DNA from: Pontibacter rufus
GTDB lineage: Bacteria > Bacteroidota > Bacteroidia > Cytophagales > Hymenobacteraceae
Direction of reading: 5' to 3'
NCBI RefSeq assembly: GCF_015694705.1
Contig: NZ_JADQDR010000010.1
Coordinates: 124,001-188,000, forward strand
Length of the DNA stretch: 64,000 nucleotides
The stretch's first letter is position 1. Every line of letters begins with the position of its first letter. This document shows, piece after piece, positions 7,312 to 16,532 of the stretch. The translations under genes and the position numbers were made by a program. The notes beneath the pieces were generated by a model that made no database searches, was not told the DNA's origin, and worked only from the letters and a program-made list of their open reading frames with translations.

Positions 7312-10300
7312 TTGGAAAAGGAACAGTCCATAAATTACTTCAAAGTTATAGGAAAAGCACTTCTAAAAATAGTGTTGGGGCTCTTCCTGTTCCTTTTGCT
7401 GCTCTTTGCCACCGTTTTCGTGGCTATCCGGCTGCCATCGGTGCAAACCAAAGTAGCCCAAAAGGCGGCGGCATACTTATCTGAAACGCTGAACCACCAG
7501 GTAACCATCGGCAGCGTGGACATTGAGTTTTTCAGCAATGTGATACTGGAGAAGGTGCGCGTGCTGGACCGCCACGACGAGGAAATGTTTTACGTGGGCC
7601 GTGCCGAGGCTGATATCAGCGCCTTTTCCATCCTTCACCCGAACAAACTCAGTATAGCCTCGCTCGAACTGCAGCAGCCCCACGCCAACCTTGTGAAGTA
7701 TGAAGGTTCCGATTCGCTCAACCTGAGTACCTTTATCAGCGCCCTGAACAAACTTATTGTTAAAGACACCACCAAAACGTCGCAGCCGTTCGATTTTTCC
7801 ATTGACGAGCTTATACTTCAAAACGGCCATTTCACTTACGACGACTTCAACAAACCCCGCGCTGCTAATGGTATGGATTACTTCCACCTGCGCCTCGACA
7901 GCATTTCGGGCAGCTTTGATGCGTTCGTGCTGGAAGATACCCTCAAAGTAAATATTACGGACCTGAGCGCCATCGAAACGCGCTCCAACACGCATTTGCA
8001 TAACCTGGATACGCGCATGACGTATGCGCCAACCTTCTGGGAGTTTGATTCGCTGGATTTAAAGCTGAACAAAAGCAACCTGCAGCACTACGTGCGCTTC
8101 GACTATAACCAGTTCAGTAACTTTACTTCGTTTATTGACAGCGTAACGATGACCATCAACCTGCGTGACTCTAAACTGTACGCGCAGGATATTGCCACTT
8201 TTGCCCCGCAGTTAAAAGCGTATGACGAGAACCTGCTGGTAAGTTCCGGTGAGTTTAAGGGCAAAGTAAAGGATTTCTCGGCCCGCAATGTAGACCTGAA
8301 GTATGGCCGGCATACGCATATTGTCGGGAACATCAACGCTGATGGCTTGCCCAACACGGAGGAAACTTTTGCCAGCCTGCTCCTGAAGCCCTCTACCATC
8401 AATGCCAGTGACATCAAACAGTTTTTGCCGCAGAATGTCTATGAAGTAGCGGCAAGGCTGGGCACAGTACAGCTCGAAGGCCGCTTCCTGGGCTTCTACG
8501 ATGACTTTGTGGCCAACGGCAGCTTTGCTACCGCGCTCGGCAATGTGCAATCAGACATCAACCTGAAGATAGACGACAATACCCGCGCCTCGTCCTACAA
8601 AGGCTACCTGAAGACCAGCGGCTTTAACCTGGGCAAGTTGCTGAATACCGATCAAATCCGGACTGTATCGCTGGCGGGCCGCGTGGCCGGCTCGGGTTTT
8701 ACGCTGCAGGATGCCAACCTGACCCTGGATGCGACTATCAACCAGGCACAGTTGCTGGACTACAACTATAAAAACATTGTGGCGAAGGGCAGCCTCCGCA
8801 ACCAGACTTTTACCGGTAAAGTATCTTCCAGCGACCCTAACCTGACATTCACCGCCGATGGATCGGTAAGTATGGCCAGCGGCAAAAAGGCCTTTAACCT
8901 GGTTGCCGACCTGGAGCGGGTTGATTTACAGGCACTACACCTTTCTAAGCAGCCGCTCGTTATCAGCGCCGAGGCTGATCTTAATTTTGAAGGCCTGCAA
9001 CTGGATGCCTTTGAAGGCGCCGCCCGGTTCGACAGCGCCTACGTTATGTATAACGGTAAAACGCTGCCCATCGATTCTGTGGTTATCCATTCGGAGATAG
9101 ACGGCGGCAGCCGCAGCCTGCAACTCAGTTCCGACCTGCTCGCTTTAAGCGTAAACGGCAACTTCGATTATTCTATACTTATAAACGACCTGCAGCAGCT
9201 TGCGCAGGAGTATGAGCTTAATTTCGAAAGCGACGAGGCAGCTACCGCAGCTTATTACCGCCGCAAGCCCAACACCAACACAGACGAGTATGCCCTGAGC
9301 TATGACATTTACCTGAAGCACATTAACCCGGCATTGCAATTGTTTATGCCTGATTTGGTTATTTCAGATTTTTCGAAAGTAGAAGGCTCTTTCCGGCACA
9401 GCAGCACCATTATCCTGGAAGCCTATGCTACGCTGGATACCATCCTGTACAACGACTTTAAACTGTATGGCAACAAGCTGGAACTCAATACCTCCAAGCT
9501 GCAGCAAAAACCCGATGTGCTCGCTTCTGCCCTGTTTACCTCTGCCAGGCAGGTGCTGCCGGGCGCGGGTGAAACGCAGGACTTTTATGTGGAAGGCATC
9601 TGGAACGAACGTACCATCAATTTTGCCACGAGTTTAAGGCAACCGGAGCAAAGCAATCGTGCCACCATTACGGGCGACCTTAACTTCCTGGAAAACCAGG
9701 TGCAGGTCGTGTTCGACAAATCCAACATCACCCTGCGTGAGAATCCCTGGGTTTTTAATCCCGGCAACACTTTATACATAAGCGATAACGGCCGCCAGCT
9801 GGTATTCGAGAATTTCGTGCTATCCAACCAAAACCAGACCATCAGCGCACAGGGCACCATATCGGATGCGCCGGACAGCAAGCTGCTGGTGCAGGTGGAA
9901 AACTTCGATTTAAGCAACCTCAACCCGCTCATCACCATGAACATTGCCGGCAGGCTAAACGGGGAGCTGGTGGCGCAGGATGTGTATAGCCAGGCCCTGC
10001 TCGACGCCTCCATACAGGCAGATTCCTTCCGGATGGATACCATTTACATCGGCAACGTGAACGGCAGCACCAACTGGAGCAAAGCCAGCGAGCTGGCCAC
10101 CGTGGATATAGGCATTGTGCGTAACGACAAAAAAGTGCTTTCGGTAACGGGCAATTACAATCCGCAGGCGCAGGAAGATCAGCTGGACCTGCTCGCTGTG
10201 ATGGATAATGCAAACCTGAAACTGGTGGAGCCGATACTGAATCCGATTATGTCGGACCTGGATGGCGGCATGGAAGGCCGCATCCGGGTGCTGGGGCGCC

Positions 10301-11850
10301 TCGATTATCCTATCCTCAAGGGGTCTGTGATGGTCAACAACGGGCAGTTTACGTTTGATTACCTGAACACCACCTATAAGTTTTCAGACAGGGTATACTT
10401 TGGCCCCAACAGCATCAGTTTCCGAAACGCCCAGTTGCAGGATGTTTTTGGCAACAAAGCCACTGTGTCGGGCGGCATTGCACATGATGGTTTCCAGAAC
10501 ATGGTAATTGACCTGCAGGCGCAGTACCGCGACTTTATGGTGCTGAACACCACCAGCGAACAGAACGAGTTGTTTTACGGTACCGCTTTTGCCACAGGCA
10601 CCGCCAGCGTGCTGGGCCCTGTAGAAAATCTCAGCATAAACGTAGATGCCCGCAGCAACGAGAACACCCGCATTGTGCTGCCGCTCGACAACCAGACGGA
10701 AGTAGCACGCAAAGACTTCATCAAATTTGTAAACCACAACGAAACCGACAGCACCGGCACAGCTGTGGCTGTGGAGCAGGACAAAGTTGATCTGTCGGGC
10801 ATTAACCTGAACTTTAACCTGGGAGTAACGGATGACGCGTATTTTGAGATTATCATCGACCGCACGACGGGCGACGTGATCCGTGGTTCCGGCAACGGCG
10901 ATATCCGCATGACCATCGATACACGCGGCGATTTTAACATGTTTGGCACCTTCGAGATCACGAACGGCGCCTATAACCTGAACCTGCTGGAAGGCCTTGT
11001 TACGCGCGAGTTCGATATCAGCCCCGGTGGCACCATCACCTGGAACGGCGATCCGCTGGCCGGCGTGATGGATATTACCGCAACTTATACCCAGATGGCC
11101 TCGCTCAGCGGCCTGCTGCCAAACGATGAAACGGGCGTGCTGCAGGGCCGCTATCCCATAACAGCCATCATTGACTTAAACGGGCAACTGCTCAGTCCGC
11201 AGATAGAATTAGGCATCAGCTTCGACCAGCTGCCGCAAAATGTGCAGATCACGCTGTCGAGCCTTATCAGCTCCATTAAAAACGACGAGAGTGAACTGAA
11301 CAGGCAGGTGTTCAGCCTGCTGGTGCTGCAGCGCCTGTCGCCGCAGGGTACCTTTGCCGCAGAAGGCGCGGGAGCTGTGGCCGTGGGCGGCAGCCTGGGC
11401 AGCCTGCTCTCCAGCCAGCTTGGCAACTTCCTCAACACCATCGACAACAACCTGGAAATAGATATCGGCCTGGGGGCGCTCGACCAGAATGCCTTGTCCG
11501 CGTTGCAGGTGAGGCTTAGCTATACTTTTCTGCAGGGCAGGCTGCGTGTCACCAGCGAAGCAGGCATTGGCAACGGCACCTCCGCCGATGGCACCACCAC
11601 GGGCAGCGGCTACCAGGGTGACTGGTCGGTAGAATATTACCTGACAAAAAGCGGGGAGCTGCGGCTGCGGCTGGAGTATAATACTATTCCGCAACGACTG
11701 GGCGCCAGTGGTGCTACCACCAGGCAAAGTATAAGCGTGCTGCACACCAAACGCTTCGACAGTTTCCGGGAGATTTTTACCCGCAACAAACCACGCAACG
11801 AACCCCGTGAGCAGATTATACTTGATTCGGATCCAAGGTTGGAACTGTAA
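7312..11850 (+). CDS. tamB: translocation/assembly module TamB-like (DUF490) giant protein
   Basis: A 1512-residue protein with one N-terminal membrane anchor (VLGLFLFLLLLFATVFVAI, about residues 22-40) and a long repetitive beta-rich body typical of the AsmA/TamB family, which bridges the periplasm and moves lipids or assembles outer-membrane proteins. The C-terminal 400 residues carry the TamB domain (GDIRMTIDTRGDFNMFGTFE, then GTITWNGDPLAG and IDLNGQLLSPQIELGISF). No ATG is available upstream of the membrane segment; the TTG at 7312 is the likely start, three bases from the divergent tsaD start. Confidence 0.9.
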   Translation: MEKEQSINYFKVIGKALLKIVLGLFLFLLLLFATVFVAIRLPSVQTKVAQKAAAYLSETLNHQVTIGSVDIEFFSNVILEKVRVLDRHDEEMFYVGRAEADISAFSILHPNKLSIASLELQQPHANLVKYEGSDSLNLSTFISALNKLIVKDTTKTSQPFDFSIDELILQNGHFTYDDFNKPRAANGMDYFHLRLDSISGSFDAFVLEDTLKVNITDLSAIETRSNTHLHNLDTRMTYAPTFWEFDSLDLKLNKSNLQHYVRFDYNQFSNFTSFIDSVTMTINLRDSKLYAQDIATFAPQLKAYDENLLVSSGEFKGKVKDFSARNVDLKYGRHTHIVGNINADGLPNTEETFASLLLKPSTINASDIKQFLPQNVYEVAARLGTVQLEGRFLGFYDDFVANGSFATALGNVQSDINLKIDDNTRASSYKGYLKTSGFNLGKLLNTDQIRTVSLAGRVAGSGFTLQDANLTLDATINQAQLLDYNYKNIVAKGSLRNQTFTGKVSSSDPNLTFTADGSVSMASGKKAFNLVADLERVDLQALHLSKQPLVISAEADLNFEGLQLDAFEGAARFDSAYVMYNGKTLPIDSVVIHSEIDGGSRSLQLSSDLLALSVNGNFDYSILINDLQQLAQEYELNFESDEAATAAYYRRKPNTNTDEYALSYDIYLKHINPALQLFMPDLVISDFSKVEGSFRHSSTIILEAYATLDTILYNDFKLYGNKLELNTSKLQQKPDVLASALFTSARQVLPGAGETQDFYVEGIWNERTINFATSLRQPEQSNRATITGDLNFLENQVQVVFDKSNITLRENPWVFNPGNTLYISDNGRQLVFENFVLSNQNQTISAQGTISDAPDSKLLVQVENFDLSNLNPLITMNIAGRLNGELVAQDVYSQALLDASIQADSFRMDTIYIGNVNGSTNWSKASELATVDIGIVRNDKKVLSVTGNYNPQAQEDQLDLLAVMDNANLKLVEPILNPIMSDLDGGMEGRIRVLGRLDYPILKGSVMVNNGQFTFDYLNTTYKFSDRVYFGPNSISFRNAQLQDVFGNKATVSGGIAHDGFQNMVIDLQAQYRDFMVLNTTSEQNELFYGTAFATGTASVLGPVENLSINVDARSNENTRIVLPLDNQTEVARKDFIKFVNHNETDSTGTAVAVEQDKVDLSGINLNFNLGVTDDAYFEIIIDRTTGDVIRGSGNGDIRMTIDTRGDFNMFGTFEITNGAYNLNLLEGLVTREFDISPGGTITWNGDPLAGVMDITATYTQMASLSGLLPNDETGVLQGRYPITAIIDLNGQLLSPQIELGISFDQLPQNVQITLSSLISSIKNDESELNRQVFSLLVLQRLSPQGTFAAEGAGAVAVGGSLGSLLSSQLGNFLNTIDNNLEIDIGLGALDQNALSALQVRLSYTFLQGRLRVTSEAGIGNGTSADGTTTGSGYQGDWSVEYYLTKSGELRLRLEYNTIPQRLGASGATTRQSISVLHTKRFDSFREIFTRNKPRNEPREQIILDSDPRLEL

Positions 11851-11863
11851 ATCGCGTTTCGTG

Positions 11864-11888
11864 TGCTGCCCTGCTTTAAGCAGGCAGC
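11864..11888 (+). terminator. possible hairpin after the tamB-like gene
   Basis: gctgccctgct / agcaggcagc forms a stem with a one-base bulge, 14 bases after the stop codon, but no T-run follows, so terminator function is uncertain. Confidence 0.3.
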
Positions 11889-11948
11889 GCCGGCAGAGGA
11901 GCACAAATTCGGAACCTGGAAGTCGTAATTCGGAAAAGCTGCTCTACA

Positions 11949-11974
11949 TTGTTAAATAATAATCTCTATTTTTG
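11949..11974 (+). promoter_or_regulatory. probable promoter of the ftsX operon
   Basis: TATTTTTG at 11967-11974 matches the Bacteroidota -7 element TAnnTTTG; a TTG at 11949-11951 may be the -33 element, although the spacing is a little short. It lies 15 bases before the ATG chosen for ftsX, supporting 11990 rather than the TTG at 11972 as the start. Confidence 0.5.
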
Positions 11975-11989
11975 CAGGAAGCATTCGTT

Positions 11990-12886
11990 ATGGCAAACCA
12001 ACGTAAATCAATCAGGAAAAAGAAACTCGGAAATTACCCGCACGCCATGGTCGTGTTCAGTATTACGCTGGCCCTGTTTGTTATCGGGGTGTTCGGCTTG
12101 CTGCTCATACATGCCCATACACTTTCGGAGAACGTCAAGGAAAGTATAGAAATGCAGGTATACCTGGACCGCGACCTGTCGGAAGTACAGCTGGCACGCA
12201 TGCAGAAAAGTTTTGCCGCTAAAGAATACGTGGCTTACAAAGCTGATACGGCGCAGGTGCGTTTTGTATCGAAAGACGAAGCTGCCAAACTGCTGCTGAA
12301 TGAAACAAATGAGGACTTCCTGACGCTGCTGGGCGAAAACCCGCTGCGCGATGCTTATGTGCTGCGGATTGATGCCGACCACGCCGGCACGCCCGAGCTC
12401 AAAAGTATAAAGCTTGACCTGCAGGACACGGATGGCGTATACGAAGTGCAGTATGTGGAAAGTCTGATTCAGTCCATCAACAGTAACCTGCAGAAAATCA
12501 GCATCATACTACTGGGGTTTGCCGCTATCCTGGTATTGGTGGTCATCATCCTGATAAACAACACGATTAAACTGGCGCTCTACTCGCAACGCTTCCTGAT
12601 ACGGAGTATGCAGCTGGTGGGGGCTACCTCATACTTCATACAGCGTCCTTTCCTGAACCGCGCCACATGGCAGGGTATTGTGAGCGGCCTTATTGCCTCT
12701 GCCCTGCTGTTTGCCCTGATGCAATACGCCTACCACGAAATAACGGAGCTGCAACTGCTGCGCAACGACGAACAGACTTATCTGCTGATGGGGGCCCTGG
12801 TGGTAATTGGCTGTGTGATAGGTTTCCTGAGCTCTTACAGATCTGTGCGGAAATACCTGCGCATGTCATTAGACGAATTATACTAA
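11990..12886 (+). CDS. ftsX: cell division protein FtsX
   Basis: FtsX, 298 residues from the ATG at 11990. The frame also extends to a TTG at 11972, but that codon falls inside the -7 promoter element. FtsX is the membrane part of the FtsEX complex that activates peptidoglycan hydrolases at the septum. One membrane segment lies near residues 20-40, followed by an extracytoplasmic domain (QVYLDRDLSEVQ), then three membrane segments, with the late RSMQLVGATSYFIQRPFL motif typical of the family. ftsE is not adjacent. The gene leads an operon with a DUF3098 gene, uppP, truB and ribF, a gene order I know from Bacteroidota. Confidence 0.93.
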   Translation: MANQRKSIRKKKLGNYPHAMVVFSITLALFVIGVFGLLLIHAHTLSENVKESIEMQVYLDRDLSEVQLARMQKSFAAKEYVAYKADTAQVRFVSKDEAAKLLLNETNEDFLTLLGENPLRDAYVLRIDADHAGTPELKSIKLDLQDTDGVYEVQYVESLIQSINSNLQKISIILLGFAAILVLVVIILINNTIKLALYSQRFLIRSMQLVGATSYFIQRPFLNRATWQGIVSGLIASALLFALMQYAYHEITELQLLRNDEQTYLLMGALVVIGCVIGFLSSYRSVRKYLRMSLDELY

Positions 12887-12887
12887 T

Positions 12888-13103
12888 ATGGAAAATAAAA
12901 GTAAGCTTGCCTTTGGCAGAAAAAATTATGTATTAATGCTGATCGGCATTGTGGTACTGGCTGTTGGTTTCATCATCATGACACTGGATGATGAGCAGTA
13001 TGGCCTCGGCTTTTTAGGTATTACGCTGGGCCCGATGGTGGTGCTGGCCGGCTTCGTGGTGGAGCTTTTTGCTATTCTTGTGAAAGACAAAAAGCAGGTA
13101 TAA
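12888..13103 (+). CDS. DUF3098 family small membrane protein
   Basis: A 71-residue protein with two membrane segments (about residues 15-33 and 41-64). FGRKNYVLMLIGIVVLAVGF and the FLGITLGPMVVLAGF segment match the DUF3098 family, which sits between ftsX and uppP in Bacteroidota. Function unknown; the position suggests a cell-envelope role. It starts one base after the ftsX stop codon and abuts uppP directly, so all three are probably translated from one message. Confidence 0.85.
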   Translation: MENKSKLAFGRKNYVLMLIGIVVLAVGFIIMTLDDEQYGLGFLGITLGPMVVLAGFVVELFAILVKDKKQV

Positions 13104-13937
13104 ATGGATGTATGGCAGGCTATTATTTTAGCCATTGTAGAAGGACTGACAGAGTTTCTGCCTGTTTCCTCTACCGGACACATGATCATTGCGGCCAGCC
13201 TGATGGGCATCAACGAGCTTCCGATCACAAAGATATTTGAGGTGAACATACAATTCGGCGCTATCCTGTCGGTGGTGGTGCTGTACTGGCGGCGTTTTGT
13301 GCAGGGCTTCACCTTTTATAAAAAGCTGTTGCTGGCCTTTATACCGGCTGCTGTCATCGGCTTTGCCCTCAATGATTTTATAGATGCCATGCTGGAAAGT
13401 GTGGCCGTGGTGGCCATTATGCTCGTAATCGGTGGCGTAGTACTGCTATACGTGGATAAGTGGTTCCGCCATGCCACCGAAGACCACATCTCGTACAAAA
13501 ATGCATTCCTGATTGGCCTGGCGCAATGCGTGGCCATGATCCCGGGCGTGTCGCGCTCGGCGGCTTCCATCATTGGTGGTATGGCGCAGGGCATCAACCG
13601 CAAAGCCGCGGCAGAGTTTTCTTTCTTTCTGGCTGTACCGACCATGCTGGCTGCAGCCAGCTATAAACTCGTAACCGACCTGCTGGGCCTCGAAATTTCG
13701 GATCTGGTAAAGTTTGACTGGGTAAAAATTCAGAACAGCTTTGAGGTAATCAGGCCGGATGATCTGAAGCTGCTGCTGATTGGTAATTTTGTGGCTTTTA
13801 TTGTCGCGATGATTGCCATCCGCTTCTTTATCAGCGTGCTGACCAGGTATGGCTTTAAGCTGTTTGGCTATTACCGGATTGCCCTGGGTGTGGCGTTGCT
13901 GGCGCTGCTGGCGATGGGTATTGATTTAAAAGTATAA
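13104..13937 (+). CDS. uppP: undecaprenyl-diphosphatase UppP (BacA)
   Basis: UppP of 277 residues, normal length. This integral membrane enzyme dephosphorylates undecaprenyl diphosphate to recycle the lipid carrier for peptidoglycan and O-antigen; it can confer bacitracin tolerance. The first active-site motif [16 protein letters not shown] has E13, E17, S22 and H26; the second is [14 protein letters not shown] with its arginine. About eight membrane segments are visible. It directly follows the DUF3098 gene without a spacer. Confidence 0.96.
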   Translation: MDVWQAIILAIVEGLTEFLPVSSTGHMIIAASLMGINELPITKIFEVNIQFGAILSVVVLYWRRFVQGFTFYKKLLLAFIPAAVIGFALNDFIDAMLESVAVVAIMLVIGGVVLLYVDKWFRHATEDHISYKNAFLIGLAQCVAMIPGVSRSAASIIGGMAQGINRKAAAEFSFFLAVPTMLAAASYKLVTDLLGLEISDLVKFDWVKIQNSFEVIRPDDLKLLLIGNFVAFIVAMIAIRFFISVLTRYGFKLFGYYRIALGVALLALLAMGIDLKV

Positions 13938-13939
13938 TT

Positions 13940-14638
13940 ATGGCGTATGATTTTGCCGCAGGCGAAATACTGTTGATAAACAAGCCGCTGGACTGGACCT
14001 CGTTTGACGTGGTGAAGAAAGTGCGCAACATTATCCGGGAGAAGAAGGTGGGGCATGCCGGCACTTTAGATCCGCTGGCTACCGGCCTGCTGATACTTTG
14101 CACCGGCAAGTATACCAAGCGCATCGACGAGATTCAGGGGCAGGAAAAGGAATATACCGGTACCATCATACTGGGCAAAACCACCCCTTCTTACGACCGC
14201 GAAACAACCATAACCGAAACGCGCGACATCAGCCATATCACACCTGAAGCCATAAAAGCGGCAGCAGATAGTTTTGTGGGCACGATAGAACAGATACCGC
14301 CCATCTACAGCGCCGTGATGGTGGACGGCAAACGCGCCTACGATCTGGCCCGTAAAGGCAAAGCCGCCGAGCTCAAACCACGCACCATTACGATCAAGGC
14401 TTTCGATATTACGGCCATAGAAGGCGAAGTAATAACGTTCCGGGTAGTATGCAGCAAAGGCACCTACATCCGCAGCCTGGCCCATGATTTGGGTGAACGG
14501 TTGGGCTGCGGCGCTTTCCTGGGCTCACTGGAACGGACGCGCATTGGTGCGTATACTCTGGCAGATGCCCTGACGATAGAAGATGTGCAGCAGATAAGAC
14601 GACAGCAGCTAGAAGAGGCAAATGGAAGTAATCCGTGA
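13940..14638 (+). CDS. truB: tRNA pseudouridine(55) synthase TruB
   Basis: TruB of 232 residues. It makes pseudouridine 55 in the T-loop of tRNAs. The catalytic aspartate is D44 in GHAGTLDPLATGLL; the KYTKRIDEIQGQEKEYTG and YSAVMVDGKRAYDLARKG segments are also diagnostic. The gene starts two bases after uppP and its end overlaps the start of ribF by 17 bases, so it is co-translated with the operon. It is short compared with E. coli TruB because the C-terminal PUA extension is missing, as is common in this phylum. Confidence 0.96.
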   Translation: MAYDFAAGEILLINKPLDWTSFDVVKKVRNIIREKKVGHAGTLDPLATGLLILCTGKYTKRIDEIQGQEKEYTGTIILGKTTPSYDRETTITETRDISHITPEAIKAAADSFVGTIEQIPPIYSAVMVDGKRAYDLARKGKAAELKPRTITIKAFDITAIEGEVITFRVVCSKGTYIRSLAHDLGERLGCGAFLGSLERTRIGAYTLADALTIEDVQQIRRQQLEEANGSNP

Positions 14639-15551
14639 TATAGCTGATTTCCCGAAACTGAAGTATGCCGTTGTCACCAGCGGTACTTTCGATGGCGCGC
14701 ACATTGGCCACCAGAAAATATTGCGCCGTGTAACAGAGCGGGCAAAGGAAACAGGCGGGCAAAGCGTGGTGATTACATTCTGGCCGCATCCCCGCCTGGT
14801 ACTTTTTCCGGAGGATAACGACCTGAAACTACTCTCCACCATCGACGAGCGCATACAGGAGCTCAGCAGCTTCGGCATCGACTACCTGCTCATCATACCT
14901 TTCACCAAAGCATTTTCGCGCACCAGCTCCCGCAGCTTTATCACTGATATCCTGGTAAAAGCCATCAATACCAAGGTGCTGATTATTGGTTATGATCACC
15001 GCTTCGGCAAGAACCGCGAAGGCAGCTTCGAGAACCTGAAAGCGCGGGCGCAACAGTATGGCTTTGAGGTAGAAGAAATTCCGCGGCAGGACGTGGACGA
15101 CGTAGCCGTAAGCTCCACCAAAATCAGAAAAGCCCTGGAAAGCGGCGACGTTGAAACCGCCAGCCGCTACCTGGGCCGGCATTATACCCTGACCTCCACC
15201 GTAGAGGAAGGAAATAAACTTGGCCGCACCATTGGCTATCCCACAGCCAACCTGGCCTTGCCCGCGCCGCACAAACTGGTACCTGCCAATGGCGTGTATG
15301 CCGTATGGGTGTGGGTGGGCGAAACGCGCTATGCGGGGATGATGAACATCGGCGTGCGCCCCACCATAGATGGCAAAAAACTGACACTGGAAGTGCATAT
15401 TCTCAACTTCGATCAGGACATTTATGGCCAAAGCATAAGGGTTGAATTTGTAAAACAGCTGCGGCTGGAACAGAAATTTAACGGCCTGGAGGCGCTGAAA
15501 GCGCAACTGGCAAAAGACAAAGAGGCGGCGGAACAGGCATTAATGGGCTAA
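14622..15551 (+). CDS. ribF: bifunctional riboflavin kinase/FAD synthetase RibF
   Basis: RibF of 309 residues, normal length. It phosphorylates riboflavin to FMN and adenylates FMN to FAD. The N-terminal adenylyltransferase half carries TSGTFDGAHIGHQKIL (the GxHxGH nucleotide-binding motif) and, later, SSTKIRKAL; the C-terminal kinase half has KLGRTIGYPTANLA and GVYAVWV. It is the last gene of the ftsX-uppP-truB operon and overlaps truB by 17 bases. A repeat array starts on its stop codon, and a terminator lies at 15684-15714. Confidence 0.96.
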   Translation: MEVIRDIADFPKLKYAVVTSGTFDGAHIGHQKILRRVTERAKETGGQSVVITFWPHPRLVLFPEDNDLKLLSTIDERIQELSSFGIDYLLIIPFTKAFSRTSSRSFITDILVKAINTKVLIIGYDHRFGKNREGSFENLKARAQQYGFEVEEIPRQDVDDVAVSSTKIRKALESGDVETASRYLGRHYTLTSTVEEGNKLGRTIGYPTANLALPAPHKLVPANGVYAVWVWVGETRYAGMMNIGVRPTIDGKKLTLEVHILNFDQDIYGQSIRVEFVKQLRLEQKFNGLEALKAQLAKDKEAAEQALMG

Positions 15552-15575
15552 TGATTTAATGTACTGATGGGCTAA
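15541..15575 (+). repeat. TAATG-type repeat array, left arm (decayed copy)
   Basis: taatgggctaatg and variants are repeated from the ribF stop codon onward. Part of it (gctaatgatttaatgtact) is the reverse complement, with two differences, of the array just upstream of scoA (about 15803-15826). The layout copies the better-preserved pair that flanks the four-helix-bundle gene at 16530-17001. Confidence 0.5.
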
Positions 15576-15683
15576 TTAATTTTGAGTGAATGAGTGTATT
15601 CATGCGGCATGAACTTCCGCTGTTCCGGTTACATTTATCGCAATTCTGTTAATGTTTTCATCCCTGCCTTGCCAGGTATTCTT

Positions 15684-15714
15684 AAAGCCATGTCAAATTT
15701 CGATATGGCTTTTT
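15684..15714 (+). terminator. rho-independent terminator after ribF
   Basis: The stem aaagccat / atggcttt (15684-15691 and 15705-15712) has a 13-base loop and is followed by a T-run (ttttta). It lies 130 bases after the ribF stop codon. The remainder of the 15552-15833 gap holds only repeat arrays. Confidence 0.6.
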
Positions 15715-15802
15715 TATATCTATCTTACCTTTCCATCAACTTAATTGCGTAAATGATTAATGGCAAGAGATCGCTATGGTATACATTCCTTAGCAACATA
15801 GC

Positions 15803-15832
15803 AGCACATTAAACCATTAGCACACTATCAAC
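15803..15832 (-). repeat. TAATG-type repeat array, right arm upstream of scoA
   Basis: agcacattaaaccattagcac ends about ten bases before the scoA ATG and is the inverted partner of the array at the ribF stop codon. No ORF lies between the two arms. Confidence 0.45.
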
Positions 15833-15833
15833 T

Positions 15834-16532
15834 ATGATAAATAAAACTGTAAAAGACGCGCAGGAAGCGCTGCAGGGCATTACGGATGGCATGACGCTGA
15901 TGCTGGGCGGTTTCGGTCTCTGTGGCATCCCCGAAAATTCCATTCAGGAACTGCTCCGTTTGGGAGTAAAAAACCTCATCTGCATCTCTAACAACGCCGG
16001 AGTAGATGATTTCGGCATCGGTCTGCTATTGCAGAAGCACCTGGTAAAAAAAATGATTGCCAGCTATGTAGGCGAGAATGCCGAGTTTGAGCGCCAGCTG
16101 CTGTCTGGCGAACTGGAAGTGGAACTGACACCACAGGGTACGCTGGCCGAGCGCATCAGAGCCGGTGGCGCGGGCATCCCCGCTTTTTTCACGCCAGCTG
16201 GGTATGGCACAGAGATAGGCGAAGGCAAAGAAACCCGTGAATTTTACGGCAAAATGTACCTGCTGGAAAGCTGGCTGAAAGCGGACTTCGCTCTCGTGAA
16301 AGCCTGGAAAGGCGACACCGCCGGTAACCTGATCTACAAAGGCACGGCCCGCAACTTTAACCCGATGATGGCCGCTGCCGGCAAAATCACGGTAGCTGAA
16401 GTGGAAGAACTGGTGCCTGCCGGCGAGCTGGACCCGAACCAGATTCATACGCCGGGCATTTACGTGCAGCGCATTTACCAGGGCGAAACGTATGAAAAGC
16501 GCATTGAGCAGCGGACGGTACGGACTTCTTAA
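15834..16532 (+). CDS. scoA: 3-oxoacid CoA-transferase subunit A
   Basis: Alpha subunit of a class I CoA-transferase, 232 residues. With ScoB it moves CoA from succinyl-CoA to a 3-oxoacid such as acetoacetate (ketone-body or branched-chain degradation). Typical motifs are [26 protein letters not shown], and [20 protein letters not shown]. In most bacteria scoA and scoB are adjacent; here 471 bases, holding a four-helix-bundle gene within inverted repeats, separate them. The first repeat arm begins exactly on the scoA stop codon. Confidence 0.93.
   Translation: MINKTVKDAQEALQGITDGMTLMLGGFGLCGIPENSIQELLRLGVKNLICISNNAGVDDFGIGLLLQKHLVKKMIASYVGENAEFERQLLSGELEVELTPQGTLAERIRAGGAGIPAFFTPAGYGTEIGEGKETREFYGKMYLLESWLKADFALVKAWKGDTAGNLIYKGTARNFNPMMAAAGKITVAEVEELVPAGELDPNQIHTPGIYVQRIYQGETYEKRIEQRTVRTS

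Noticed and set aside
11209-11904. 231-residue minus-strand frame over the end of the tamB-like gene
   Set aside because: Opposite strand of conserved TamB-domain coding sequence; no promoter or recognisable domain.
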